Assembly (NCBI RefSeq): GCF_000186865.1
Contig: NW_008705576.1
Span: forward strand, 706,603 to 720,173
Length of the DNA: 13,571 nt
Reading direction: 5' to 3'
DNA from: Aureococcus anophagefferens
Taxonomy: Eukaryota > Sar > Pelagophyceae > Pelagomonadales > Pelagomonadaceae
Shown here piece by piece: positions 1 to 7,341 of the stretch (the first letter of the stretch is position 1; each line of letters starts with the position of its first letter). Made by a program: the position numbers and the translations under genes. The notes beneath the pieces are model-generated. The model did no database searches, had not been told where the DNA came from, and worked only from the letters and a program-made list of their open reading frames with translations.

Positions 1-763
1 CCGTCGTCGACGCGACGGCGCCGTCGACGGGCGCGAGGAAGGACCGGCGCACGGCGGCGACGAGCCGCGCGCAGTCCACGGCGCCGCCGCGGTGGGCCTT
101 GGGGTCCGCCGCCGTCGATCCCCGGTCGCAGAACGCGCCGCCGCGGAGCGCGCGGCCGGCGACGCGCACGAGGCGCGTGTCCTCGCGGCCGCCCCAGGAC
201 CGCGTCAGCGCGCGCACGGCCGCGGCGATGGGGAGCGTCTTCGCGCCCTTGCCCTCGTCCGTGAGCGCCGCGGCGAAGGCGGACTCGAGGCGCCGGACGT
301 CGCGGCCCCGCCGCCGGAGGCCGTCGCGGATCTGCGTGACGAGCGCGTCGGCGTCGTCGTCGCCCGTCGTGAAGGCCACGACCCAGTCCCGCGCGGAGAG
401 AGGGGGCTCCGCGGCGGACCCGCCGCGCCACGCGCCGCCGGCGCACCGCGCGAAACGTTCCACGTCCTCGGCGCCGACGCGCTCGTCGCCGGCGCCGTCG
501 AAGCTCGCCGCCCAGGCCTTGAGCGCCGACGCCTCGAGGCGCCACCCGTTCTCCCGGTTGTAGGCGACGAGCAGCTCGCAGAGCACGTCGACGTGCGTCG
601 GCACCGTGCGCGACAGGCCCCGCTCCCCGAGGGTCCGCGATAGCCAGACGCCGTAGGCGCTCGTCCCCGCGTCGGCGCCCACGGCTTCGGCGCCGGCGAC
701 GATCACGGACCGCAGCTCGCGGCAGGCCGCGGACAGCGTGGCATGGTGGGCTGCGGGCGCCAT
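1..763 (-). CDS. Hypothetical protein, 3' end beyond window
   Basis: From an ATG at 763-761 the minus strand is open for 254 codons to the left edge, with no stop in frame, so the gene continues outside the window. The protein starts MAPAAHHATL and is predicted to be mostly helical. One stretch around residues 82-105 (SFDGAGDERVGAEDVERF) resembles a degenerate EF-hand: acidic residues fall at loop positions 1, 5 and 12, but the usual glycine at position 6 is missing. Later segments (AVRALTR, CARLVAAVRRSF) could be further helix-loop-helix units. I do not recognise the family. The opposite strand is also open over 92-643, but its translation is almost only Arg, Ala, Gly and Glu, as expected of a GC-rich shadow. 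The gene diverges from the RNR gene. Function unknown; calcium binding is only a weak possibility. Confidence 0.6.
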   Translation of the reverse strand, partial: MAPAAHHATLSAACRELRSVIVAGAEAVGADAGTSAYGVWLSRTLGERGLSRTVPTHVDVLCELLVAYNRENGWRLEASALKAWAASFDGAGDERVGAEDVERFARCAGGAWRGGSAAEPPLSARDWVVAFTTGDDDADALVTQIRDGLRRRGRDVRRLESAFAAALTDEGKGAKTLPIAAAVRALTRSWGGREDTRLVRVAGRALRGGAFCDRGSTAADPKAHRGGAVDCARLVAAVRRSFLAPVDGAVASTT

Positions 764-1476
764 GTTAAACGCTCGGGGCAGCCTCCGCAACAAAATTCCT
801 TTGTGGATTCTTGCACGTTTAGGTGCTATGTGAAGCATGGCATGAGCCGACATGAGCGCGTTGGAGGACACGGAGCACTTCTTGAATTCCCACTTAATGC
901 TTTCGTGCCTACTAAAAGTTTCCTCCTCGCAGTGGCGGACCGCCCACTGCGCGGGAGTGCTCGACGGCATCACGGCACCTTCATAGTTTTCGCCGTTCTT
1001 CCCGGACCATCGGTGGCCCTCCGTCGAAGCCTACCATGCTTTTCCTTCCGTAGTTGTCCTCGGCCGAGGTCGAAGTTACACTTTTAAACGTCCCGCTTTC
1101 GTGCGAAGCCTATTCGTACGGGGCAGCTCCTGTCCTCTGATCACGGGCGCCGTCCTCCTCGCTGCTCAAGGGTCTCGTATCGTACTGAGTGACAACTGTC
1201 CTAGCGTCTGTGACAGGGCTCCGCACGCTGCGTGCGCTACGCGCGCTGCGCTCGACGCGCGCGAAACGCCGCCGTCCGCGCCGCAATTCAAACGCACCCG
1301 ACGACACGAACTTCCCTCGGTTGGACGCCTGTGCGCACCGCCGCCGCGCACCCGCGCGCCGCCACGTGGCCTCGCGAAGCGGTAAAGCGCGCGCGCGACA
1401 TTCAAAACGAGCGACGCCTCCCCGCCGCGCCGACCGCTTGCCGCTCCGCAGGCCCCTCAGCGAGCGCGACCGCACG
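764..1476. other. Divergent intergenic region with 5' flank of the RNR gene
   Basis: This 713-base stretch separates the left minus-strand gene from the RNR gene. Its first part, roughly 780-1100, is visibly less GC-rich than the genes and holds repeat copy 1 at 791-885. The rest, about 1190-1476, is open in the RNR frame (from an ATG at 1189) but translates to an Arg-rich low-complexity string without family resemblance, so I read it as 5' untranslated sequence. No TATA box, tRNA or other RNA gene was found. Promoters for both divergent genes should lie here. Confidence 0.5.
791..885 (+). repeat. Dispersed ~95-bp repeat, copy 1
   Basis: Bases 791-885 match 5535-5628 almost perfectly: I count two substitutions (833-834 against 5577-5578) and one missing base in copy 2. 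The right part (846-876) also matches 5689-5719 exactly over 31 bases, and that third site contains the start codon of the LRR-GT61 gene. In copy 1 the same start (ATG at 852) opens a 44-codon frame, MSALEDTEHFLN..., ending at a TAG at 984-986. It therefore looks like a copied gene 5' end or promoter fragment rather than a simple repeat. Whether the short frame is used is unknown. Confidence 0.8.
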
Positions 1477-3144
1477 ATGTTTGCGGACGACGACATGCAG
1501 GTCGTGAAGCGCAACGGCAAGAAGGAGACCGTGCGCTACGACAAGATCACGAGCCGCATCAAGAAGCTCTGCTACGGTTTCGACGCCAAGTACATCAAGC
1601 CGAACCAGATCACGCAGAAGGTGATCCAGGGCGTCTACGACGGCGTGACGACGCACGAGCTCGACGAGCTCGCGGCGCAGACGACGGCCTACATGGCGAC
1701 GCAGCACCCCGACTTCTCCGTGCTCGCCGCGCGCATCTCCGTGTCGAACCTCCACAAGTCGACGGACAAGACGTTCTCCGACGTCGTCGAGAAGCTCCAC
1801 AAGCACGTGCACCCCAAGACGAAGAAGCCCGCGGCGCTCATCTCCGACGAGACCTACGCCACGGTGCAGAAGCACAAGGACGCGATCAACGCGGCCATCG
1901 TCTACGACCGCGACTTCGAGTACGACTACTTCGGCTTCAAGACGCTCGAGCGGAGCTACCTCATGCGCCTGGACGGCGCGATCGCGGAGCGGCCTCAGCA
2001 CATGATCATGCGCGTCGCGCTCGGCATCCACGGCGATGACCTGGCGGGCGCGTTCGAGACCTACGAGATGATGTCGCAGAAGATGTTCACGCACGCGACG
2101 CCGACGCTCTTCAATGCCGGCACGCCGCGGCCGCAGTTGTCTAGCTGCTTCCTACTCGCCATGAAGGAGGACTCCATCGAGGGCATCTACGACACGCTCA
2201 AGCGCTGCGCGGCCATCTCCAAGTACGCGGGCGGCATCGGCCTGTCGGTCCACAATATCCGCGCGACGGACTCCTACATCTGCGGGTCGAATGGCACGTC
2301 GAACGGCATCGTGCCCATGCTCCGCGTCTACAACGATACTGCGCGTTACGTGGACCAGGGCGGCCGCAGGCGCAAGGGCTCCTTCGCCATCTACCTCGAG
2401 CCCTGGCACGCGGACATCGAGATGTGGCTCGACCTGAAGAAGAACCATGGCAACGAGCTAGAGCGTGCGCGCGACCTTTTCTATGGCCTCTGGATCCCGG
2501 ACCTGTTCATGAAGCGCGTCGAGGCCAACGGCTTCTGGTCCCTCATGTGCCCCAACGAGTGCCCGGGCCTCGCGGACTGCCACGGCGCCAAGTTCGAGGC
2601 GCTCTACGAGCGCTATGAGGCCGAGGGCTGCGCGCGCAAGGCCATCCCCGCGCAGCAGCTCTGGTTCGCCATCCTCGACAGCCAGGTCGAGACGGGCACG
2701 CCCTACATGCTCTACAAGGACGCCTGCAACGGCAAGTCGAACCAGAAGCATTTGGGGACGATCAAGTCGTCGAACCTGTGCACGGAGATCGTCGAGTACA
2801 CGGCGCCCGACGAGATCGCGGTCTGCAACCTGGCGTCCATCAACCTAGGGTCCGAGGTCTCGGGTGCAACCCACAACAGCAAGCGACTCGGCCGGCGGAG
2901 GTTCGAGGTCTCGGGCGCAACCCACAACAGCAAGCGACTCGGGCGGCGGAGGTTCGATTACTCGCGCGGGCCCGTCCGCGGCGACACTCGGAGACCTGTG
3001 ACGGGGGGCGCCTCGGGGTGGGGGGCGCTTATCCGGGGCCCTAGCCTAGGCCCGGTAAGGGTCGCAGAGACCTGTGGCCGGGCGGAGGCGTGTGACGCCT
3101 ACTTAGTAGGCGCCTCGTGGTGCTCCAAAGTGTCTCGTGCCTGA
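1477..3144 (+). CDS. RRM1: Ribonucleotide reductase large subunit, C-terminally truncated
   Basis: This is the catalytic subunit of class I ribonucleotide reductase, which makes dNTPs from NDPs. The start is set at [17 protein letters not shown]; the ATP-cone begins at residue 7, as the human protein begins MHVIKRDG. With a constant offset of 6 from human numbering one sees the active-site Cys224 (QLSSCFLL, human C218), Asn433, Cys435 and Glu437 ([10 protein letters not shown], human N427/C429/E431) and Cys450 (human C444). Homology is close to full identity of motif order up to residue 457 (CNLASINL) and then stops. The remaining 98 residues are two 17-residue repeats and low-complexity sequence to a stop at 3142-3144. 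The last ~335 residues of a normal ~790-residue enzyme are missing, including the second half of the barrel, the tyrosine pair of the radical path and the redox-active C-terminal cysteines. As it stands it cannot be an active reductase. Probably a broken or partial copy, or a misassembly. Confidence 0.9.
   Translation: MFADDDMQVVKRNGKKETVRYDKITSRIKKLCYGFDAKYIKPNQITQKVIQGVYDGVTTHELDELAAQTTAYMATQHPDFSVLAARISVSNLHKSTDKTFSDVVEKLHKHVHPKTKKPAALISDETYATVQKHKDAINAAIVYDRDFEYDYFGFKTLERSYLMRLDGAIAERPQHMIMRVALGIHGDDLAGAFETYEMMSQKMFTHATPTLFNAGTPRPQLSSCFLLAMKEDSIEGIYDTLKRCAAISKYAGGIGLSVHNIRATDSYICGSNGTSNGIVPMLRVYNDTARYVDQGGRRRKGSFAIYLEPWHADIEMWLDLKKNHGNELERARDLFYGLWIPDLFMKRVEANGFWSLMCPNECPGLADCHGAKFEALYERYEAEGCARKAIPAQQLWFAILDSQVETGTPYMLYKDACNGKSNQKHLGTIKSSNLCTEIVEYTAPDEIAVCNLASINLGSEVSGATHNSKRLGRRRFEVSGATHNSKRLGRRRFDYSRGPVRGDTRRPVTGGASGWGALIRGPSLGPVRVAETCGRAEACDAYLVGASWCSKVSRA
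2853..2954 (+). repeat. Two-copy 51-bp tandem repeat (minisatellite) in the RNR tail
   Basis: Units 2853-2903 and 2904-2954 differ at two positions by my reading (49 of 51 identical). The period is a multiple of three, so in the RNR frame it encodes [17 protein letters not shown] twice. The first unit starts five bases after the last RNR-like codon, so it marks the point where homology is lost. A third unit may begin at 2955 but decays after three bases. Confidence 0.9.
3028..3112. repeat. Pair of palindromic elements downstream of the RNR fragment
   Basis: Bases 3028-3059 form an imperfect inverted repeat: ctta(t)ccggg on the left pairs with cccggtaag on the right, around a ccctagcctaggg-like core. 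Bases 3096-3102 (cgcctac) and 3106-3112 (gtaggcg) form a perfect 7-bp stem with a three-base loop. Both lie in the non-homologous tail, between the minisatellite and the kinase gene. They could be remnants of a small mobile element or RNA hairpins; nothing further supports either. Confidence 0.45.
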
Positions 3145-3198
3145 GTCCGCTCGCCGCTTCCCGGTCGCGAGTAGCTTGAGCAGTGGGCGAGTGAAGCG

Positions 3199-5442
3199 AT
3201 GGAGGTCCTCGCGGGGGCGGGATTTGCGGGCGTGAACGGTGTTGTCAAGGCTGTGACGGGGAAGAGCATCCTACAGCACTGCGGCATCGCCGTCAACCGC
3301 CTCCGGGCTAATGTGCTGGGCATCGGCGCCGAGTACATGGGCCACGCCCTCGCAGACAAGTTCGCAGACGAGGCGTGGAAGGTCGCGGAAGCTAAGCTCG
3401 CCGGGCCGGATCGCGACGAGCGGCGCCTCTTCTCGCGGCGCCTCGAAGCTCTGAGCGACGTGTTACAGAGCGTGGCGTCGTCGCCGGCCGTCGAGGACGA
3501 GTCGGTGAAGAAGGCTCTCGACAATTTGCGCTCCTCTCTCGAGCGCGCCTTCAACGCCGCCGGCAGCGCTGATGGACGCCGCTCTTCGGAAGCCGACATC
3601 GACAACTACAAGCAGGACCTGCAACTGGCGTTCTTGGTGGCGAACCACGACGACCACGAGATGCTCGCGACGGAGGACAGCTTCAAGTACGATCCCTACG
3701 ACTCTGACGATCCGTTTCAGGAAGCGTCCCAGCTCGGCGAGGGCTCCTTCGGAGCGACGCACACGATGCGCAACATCGACGACGGCCAGCTGTACGCGGT
3801 CAAGCTGATCAAGATCAAGAAGGCGGGCGTCCCCATCGAGAACCTGCAGCAAGAGGCGTCGCGCCTGGCGAAACTGCATCATCCGAACATCGTCCGCTAC
3901 TACACGTCCTTCAAGAAGAAGCCGTTCTTCGCGATCGTCACGGAGCTCCTGACCGGCGGCTCGCTGCTCGAGCGCATCGACGGCGCCGCCGGCCCGCTTC
4001 CGGCTGGCCAGATCAAGCGGTGGACGATCCAGATCGCGTCCGCGCTCGCGCACATGCACGCGCGGCGCATGCAGCACCGCGACCTCAAGCCGGACAACGT
4101 CCTCTTCGACGCCCGCGGCGACGCGCGCATCATCGACCTCGGGCTCGCGCAGATCGTCGTCGCCAAGTCCAAGGTCTCGTCCAAGAACGCGGTCGGCGCC
4201 GAGCTCTACCGCTCGCCGGAGAAGGCGCTCGGCAGCGCCTACGACGCGAAAGACGACATCTGGGCCCTGGGCTGCATGGTCGCCGGCGCGGCGACCGGCA
4301 AGTCGCTCGAGGACCGCAGCGCGAGCGGCGCGGGCCTCTTCGCGCTCAGCCGCGACAAGGTCAAGAGCCTCGTCGACGAAGCCGCGTCGAGCACCTTCGG
4401 CGAGCTCGTCGCGGCCACGCTCCAGATCAATCCGATCAAGCGACCGGCGGCCGAGATCATCGAGCTCGCGCTGCGAAGCGGGAAGTCGCTCGCGGCCGCG
4501 GCGCGCGACGGCACGATCTTCGAGGAGGAGGACGACGATGCCACGTCTGATGCTTTGGACGATGTTCCGTATGCGGAGGTCGTCGGTGTTGAACCTTCGG
4601 GCGACGCGCCGAGCGAGAACGGCCCCGGCAAGGTGCGTGCGTCGGCGACGAGCGCCGGGTCGACGGCCCACGGGACACCGACCGCCGCCGAGGCCGACGC
4701 GGCGGCGTCCCGAGGCGACATCGGGCCGCTCGTCACCATCCTGGCGCCGGCGGCGTCCCGAGGCGACTTCGGGCCGCTCGTCGCCATCCTCCGGACCGGC
4801 ACCGACGGCGCCAAGGAGCAGGCCGCGGTGGCTTTGGAGTACTTGGCTGTGAAAAACGACAACAAGGTCGCCATCGTTAAGGCCGGCGCCCTGGACCCGC
4901 TCGTCGCCCTCCTCCGGACCGGCACCGACGGCGCCAAGGAGCACGCCGCGGTGGCTTTGGAGTACTTGGCTGTGAAAAACGACAACAAGGTCGCCATCGT
5001 TAAGGCCGGCGCCCTGGACCCGCTCGTCGCCCTCCTCCGGACCGGCACCGACGGCGCCAAGGAGCACGCCGCGGGGGCTTTGACGAATTTGGCTATAAAC
5101 GACAACAACGAGATCGCCATCGTTAAGGCCGGCGCCGCGGACCCGCTCGTCTCCCTCCTCCGGACGGGCACCGACGGCGCCAAGGAGCAGGCCGCGGGGG
5201 CTTTGTGGAACCTGGCTCTAAACGCCGACAACCAGATCGCCATCGCCAAGGCCGGCGCCGTGGACCCGCTCGTCGCCCTCCTGCGGACCGGCACCGGCGC
5301 GATGAAGGAGCGCGCCGCGGGGGCTTTGAAGAACCTTACGCGCGGCGCCGAGTCCCGAGCCGCGGTGGCGCAGGCCCTTTCCTTGAGTGCGACCGCCTCA
5401 GAAAGCGACGTCAACGCGGCCGTCGACAAGGCACGGTCCTGA
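3199..5442 (+). CDS. Protein kinase with DLG motif fused to ARM repeats
   Basis: A 747-residue protein. Residues 1-170 are helical, Ala/Leu-rich and of unknown family. A Ser/Thr kinase domain follows (about 173-430): glycine loop LGEGSFG from residue 179, ATP-anchoring Lys202 (YAVKLIK), helix-C Glu219, catalytic HRDLKPDN at 293-300, DLG in place of DFG at 313-315, SPE in place of APE at 339-341 and a DDIWALG segment. DLG occurs in WNK kinases, and VTELLTGGSL also resembles them, but the anchoring lysine here is in the ordinary place. An acidic linker (EEEDDD, near residue 440) leads to armadillo-type repeats of 41 residues (about 500-735; NLA...AIVKAGA..PLVALLRTGT), likely a protein-binding surface. 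All main catalytic residues are present, so it is probably active. The ATG lies 54 bases after the RNR-frame stop. No signal peptide is seen; probably cytosolic. Substrate unknown. Confidence 0.9.
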   Translation: MEVLAGAGFAGVNGVVKAVTGKSILQHCGIAVNRLRANVLGIGAEYMGHALADKFADEAWKVAEAKLAGPDRDERRLFSRRLEALSDVLQSVASSPAVEDESVKKALDNLRSSLERAFNAAGSADGRRSSEADIDNYKQDLQLAFLVANHDDHEMLATEDSFKYDPYDSDDPFQEASQLGEGSFGATHTMRNIDDGQLYAVKLIKIKKAGVPIENLQQEASRLAKLHHPNIVRYYTSFKKKPFFAIVTELLTGGSLLERIDGAAGPLPAGQIKRWTIQIASALAHMHARRMQHRDLKPDNVLFDARGDARIIDLGLAQIVVAKSKVSSKNAVGAELYRSPEKALGSAYDAKDDIWALGCMVAGAATGKSLEDRSASGAGLFALSRDKVKSLVDEAASSTFGELVAATLQINPIKRPAAEIIELALRSGKSLAAAARDGTIFEEEDDDATSDALDDVPYAEVVGVEPSGDAPSENGPGKVRASATSAGSTAHGTPTAAEADAAASRGDIGPLVTILAPAASRGDFGPLVAILRTGTDGAKEQAAVALEYLAVKNDNKVAIVKAGALDPLVALLRTGTDGAKEHAAVALEYLAVKNDNKVAIVKAGALDPLVALLRTGTDGAKEHAAGALTNLAINDNNEIAIVKAGAADPLVSLLRTGTDGAKEQAAGALWNLALNADNQIAIAKAGAVDPLVALLRTGTGAMKERAAGALKNLTRGAESRAAVAQALSLSATASESDVNAAVDKARS
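4700..4792 (+). repeat. Imperfect 48-bp tandem duplication before the ARM array
   Basis: A segment starting with ggcgtcccgaggcgac occurs at about 4703 and again at about 4751, offset 48 bases, encoding AASRGDIGPLVTIL and AASRGDFGPLVAIL. It duplicates the first helix of the ARM array in frame, adding 16 residues. Confidence 0.75.
4831..5076 (+). repeat. Near-identical tandem copies of a 123-bp ARM unit
   Basis: Units 4831-4953 and 4954-5076 differ at one base by my count (t4952 against g5075). The unit encodes 41 residues, one ARM repeat. The flanking ARM units are clearly diverged, so this pair is a recent duplication or gene conversion. The tract of identity extends some 38 bases upstream of 4831 apart from a cag/cac difference. 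Confidence 0.9.
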
Positions 5443-5694
5443 ACTCTCCGCGCGTAACGTACATGTATTCCGCGGCGGGCGCGAGCCGATCCGCGCGGGG
5501 CAACATCTCATTCTAACCCTCGGACGCTAAATTGCAAAATTCCTTTGTGGATTCTTGCACGTTTAGGTGCTATGTGCTGCATGGCATGAGCCGACATGAG
5601 CGCGTTGGAGGAACGGAGCACTTCTTGAGCGTCATGAATATCGTTGAACCCCATTGACAATGGCCGACAGGGCTGCACCTGTACATCGGCCGAC
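5443..5694. other. Intergenic spacer and 5' flank of the LRR-GT61 gene
   Basis: This stretch lies between the kinase stop and the LRR-GT61 start. It must hold the 3' end of the kinase transcript and the promoter of the next gene. It contains repeat copy 2 (5535-5628) and is less GC-rich than its neighbours. The LRR frame is open upstream to a TTG at 5644, but the first ATG is at 5695. No RNA gene or clear polyadenylation signal was recognised. Confidence 0.5.
5535..5628 (+). repeat. Dispersed ~95-bp repeat, copy 2
   Basis: This copy matches 791-885 with two substitutions and one deleted base. The deletion (ggaacgg where copy 1 has ggacacgg) shifts the frame of the embedded start, so the short frame beginning at the ATG in 5595-5597 ends after ten codons at the tga at 5626-5628. 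The copy sits 67 bases upstream of the real gene start that carries the same 31-base core (5689-5719). The pair looks like a local duplication of the 5' end of this gene. Confidence 0.8.
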
Positions 5695-5719
5695 ATGAGC
5701 GCGTTGGAGGACACGGAGC
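5689..5719 (+). repeat. 31-bp core shared with both dispersed repeat copies
   Basis: Identical to 846-876 and nearly identical to the corresponding part of copy 2. It spans the LRR-GT61 start codon (5695-5697), covering six bases before it and the codons for MSALEDTE. It is the functional-looking version: only here does a long coding frame follow. Confidence 0.85.
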
Positions 5720-7341
5720 GCACCTGCGTCGACCTGAGCTACCGCAGTCTCGTCGCCGTGCCGACGCTGAGCGATGCGGCCTTGCTCGTCGTCCTCGACC
5801 TCAAGGGCAACGACCTGGCAGACCTGCCGGACCTGAGCGCGCTGCGCAGCCTCCGGTCGCTGATCGTGTCGCAGAACGCGCTCGCGGAGCTGCCCGCCAG
5901 CATCGGGCAGCTCCGGCGGCTCCGGGTCCTCGGCGCGCACGGCAACGACATCCGCCGCCTGCCCGAGTCGGTCTGCGACCTCGGCGAGCTGCGCGTGTTG
6001 GGTCTGGGCTTCAACCGAATCACCGAGCTGCCCGACGGCATCTCCCGCCTCGCGTCGCTCCGACAGTTGGAACTCCACAACTCGGAGCTCGCGGCGCTTC
6101 CGGCGCTGCCGCCGGCGCTCGCGTGTTTCCAGCTCTCCCGGAATCCGCTCGGCGCCGCGTCGCTGCGGACGCTCTCGCGCCTCGTGGAACTGGTGCTGTC
6201 GGGCTGCGGCCTCGCCGAGCTGCCGATCGGCGACGCGCCGACGCTGCAGAAGGTCTGGGCCAACGACAACCACTTCGCGGCGCTGCCGGACGCCGTCGGC
6301 CGCCTGCCGCGGCTGAAGACGCTGTGGGTCGCGGGGTGCCGACTGGCATCGCTACCCGAGTTGGACCTCGAATGCCTGGAATCGCTCTGGGTGGCGTCGA
6401 ACCGCCTCGCCGCGCTGCCCGCGTCGCTCGCGGGCTGCCTGCATCTTCGCGCGCTCTGGGCGTCCGACAACGCGCTGACATCGCTCCCGAAGGAGCTGTC
6501 GTACCTCGACGACCTGAGCATCTGGCTCGACGGCAACCCGGGCCTCGCCTGCGACGCGCGGCGCTGGCGGCGCGCGGCCGTCGTCCGCGACGCGCCGACG
6601 CCGCCGCGGCCGCCGGCCGACCCCGTCGTCTTCGTCGCGCACACGAACTTGGCGAACTTCGGGCATACGCTCTTGGACGTGGCGCTCCCCATGGAGACGG
6701 CGCGCCGGGCCCTCGGCGTCGACGCGGCCTTGACGTTCCAGGACCTCAAATTCCATAACGTGCTCGTCGAGCTCCTCGGCCTAAAGCTCGAGCGCGCGGC
6801 GGCCGACGTCTCCCGGGGCTACGCCTTCGTCGACCTCCCGCCGCGGAGCGCCACGGGCCGCTTCCAGCGCCGCGAGGTGGAGGCCCTGCGCGCGACCGTC
6901 TTCGGGCGCCTGGGCGGGGCGCCGGAGGCGAGGTACGCGACGTTCGTGCGGCGGAAGCTCGACGGGAAGGCCATCGGGCGGCGCCTGACGAACGAGGCCG
7001 CGCTCGTCGAGGCGCTGGAGCGCGCGTGCTCTGCGTGCGCCGCGCCGTTCCGGACCGTAACGCCCGAGGAGCTCTCGCCGCTGGAGCAGGTCCGCGTCTT
7101 CGCGTCGTCGCGGGTCGTCGTCGGCCAGCACGGCGCGGGCCTCGCCAACGCGCTCTGGCTTCCCGCCCGCGCGTCGCTCATCGAGATCGGCCCCTTCTGG
7201 GACCTCCACGAGAAGCTCGTCGGCGCGCTGGACCGCGTCCGCTACGTGGGCCTCGAGCGGCCGCGCGCGGGCTACACCGCGCGCATCGACGTCGACGTCG
7301 TCGCCGCCGGAGCCGCCCTGCGCGCGGCCCTAGTAGCTTAG
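5695..7341 (+). CDS. Leucine-rich repeat protein fused to GT61-type glycosyltransferase
   Basis: A 548-residue protein. The first in-frame ATG (MSALEDTERT) is taken as the start. Residues about 10-290 are a run of roughly eleven short LRRs of the bacterial/ROCO 23-residue style (LRSLIVSQNALAELPASIG, LRVLGLGFNRITELPDGIS). Residues about 305-545 resemble GT61 (DUF563), the family of plant beta-1,2-xylosyltransferases and EOGT: VFVAHTNLANFGHTLLD at the start, and the hallmark VVVGQHGAGLANALWLP with His479-Gly-Ala-Gly-Leu, followed by SLIEI. GT61 enzymes normally sit in the Golgi or ER lumen behind a signal anchor, but I see no hydrophobic N-terminal segment here, so topology is puzzling. Either it works in the cytosol or an upstream exon supplies a leader. 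Its stop TAG overlaps the stop of the convergent GT17 gene. The sugar donor and acceptor cannot be read from sequence. Confidence 0.85.
   Translation: MSALEDTERTCVDLSYRSLVAVPTLSDAALLVVLDLKGNDLADLPDLSALRSLRSLIVSQNALAELPASIGQLRRLRVLGAHGNDIRRLPESVCDLGELRVLGLGFNRITELPDGISRLASLRQLELHNSELAALPALPPALACFQLSRNPLGAASLRTLSRLVELVLSGCGLAELPIGDAPTLQKVWANDNHFAALPDAVGRLPRLKTLWVAGCRLASLPELDLECLESLWVASNRLAALPASLAGCLHLRALWASDNALTSLPKELSYLDDLSIWLDGNPGLACDARRWRRAAVVRDAPTPPRPPADPVVFVAHTNLANFGHTLLDVALPMETARRALGVDAALTFQDLKFHNVLVELLGLKLERAAADVSRGYAFVDLPPRSATGRFQRREVEALRATVFGRLGGAPEARYATFVRRKLDGKAIGRRLTNEAALVEALERACSACAAPFRTVTPEELSPLEQVRVFASSRVVVGQHGAGLANALWLPARASLIEIGPFWDLHEKLVGALDRVRYVGLERPRAGYTARIDVDVVAAGAALRAALVA

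Noticed and set aside
92..643. Plus-strand open frame of 183 codons
   Set aside because: Antisense to the minus-strand gene at 1-763. Its translation is Arg/Ala/Gly/Glu-rich low complexity, as GC-rich shadows are.
743..1087. Plus-strand frame of 114 codons across repeat copy 1
   Set aside because: No family resemblance, runs through the dispersed repeat in a different frame from its embedded start, and lies in lower-GC intergenic sequence.
1189..1476. N-terminal extension of the RNR frame from an upstream ATG
   Set aside because: Arg-rich low-complexity sequence ahead of a start that aligns with the known N-terminus of the family; more likely untranslated leader.
2848..3198. Long intron starting after the last RNR codon, with the rest of the enzyme downstream
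   Set aside because: A weak GT donor exists near 2850, but I found no RNR C-terminal sequence anywhere downstream in the window, and another complete gene follows. It is kept only as an alternative to test.
3463..5067. Minus-strand frame of 534 codons
   Set aside because: Antisense of the kinase-ARM gene; its repeats only mirror the ARM units.
5644..5694. Earlier start for the LRR-GT61 gene
   Set aside because: The first codon of that extension is TTG. The first ATG is at 5695, in a good context, and is the start copied in the repeats.
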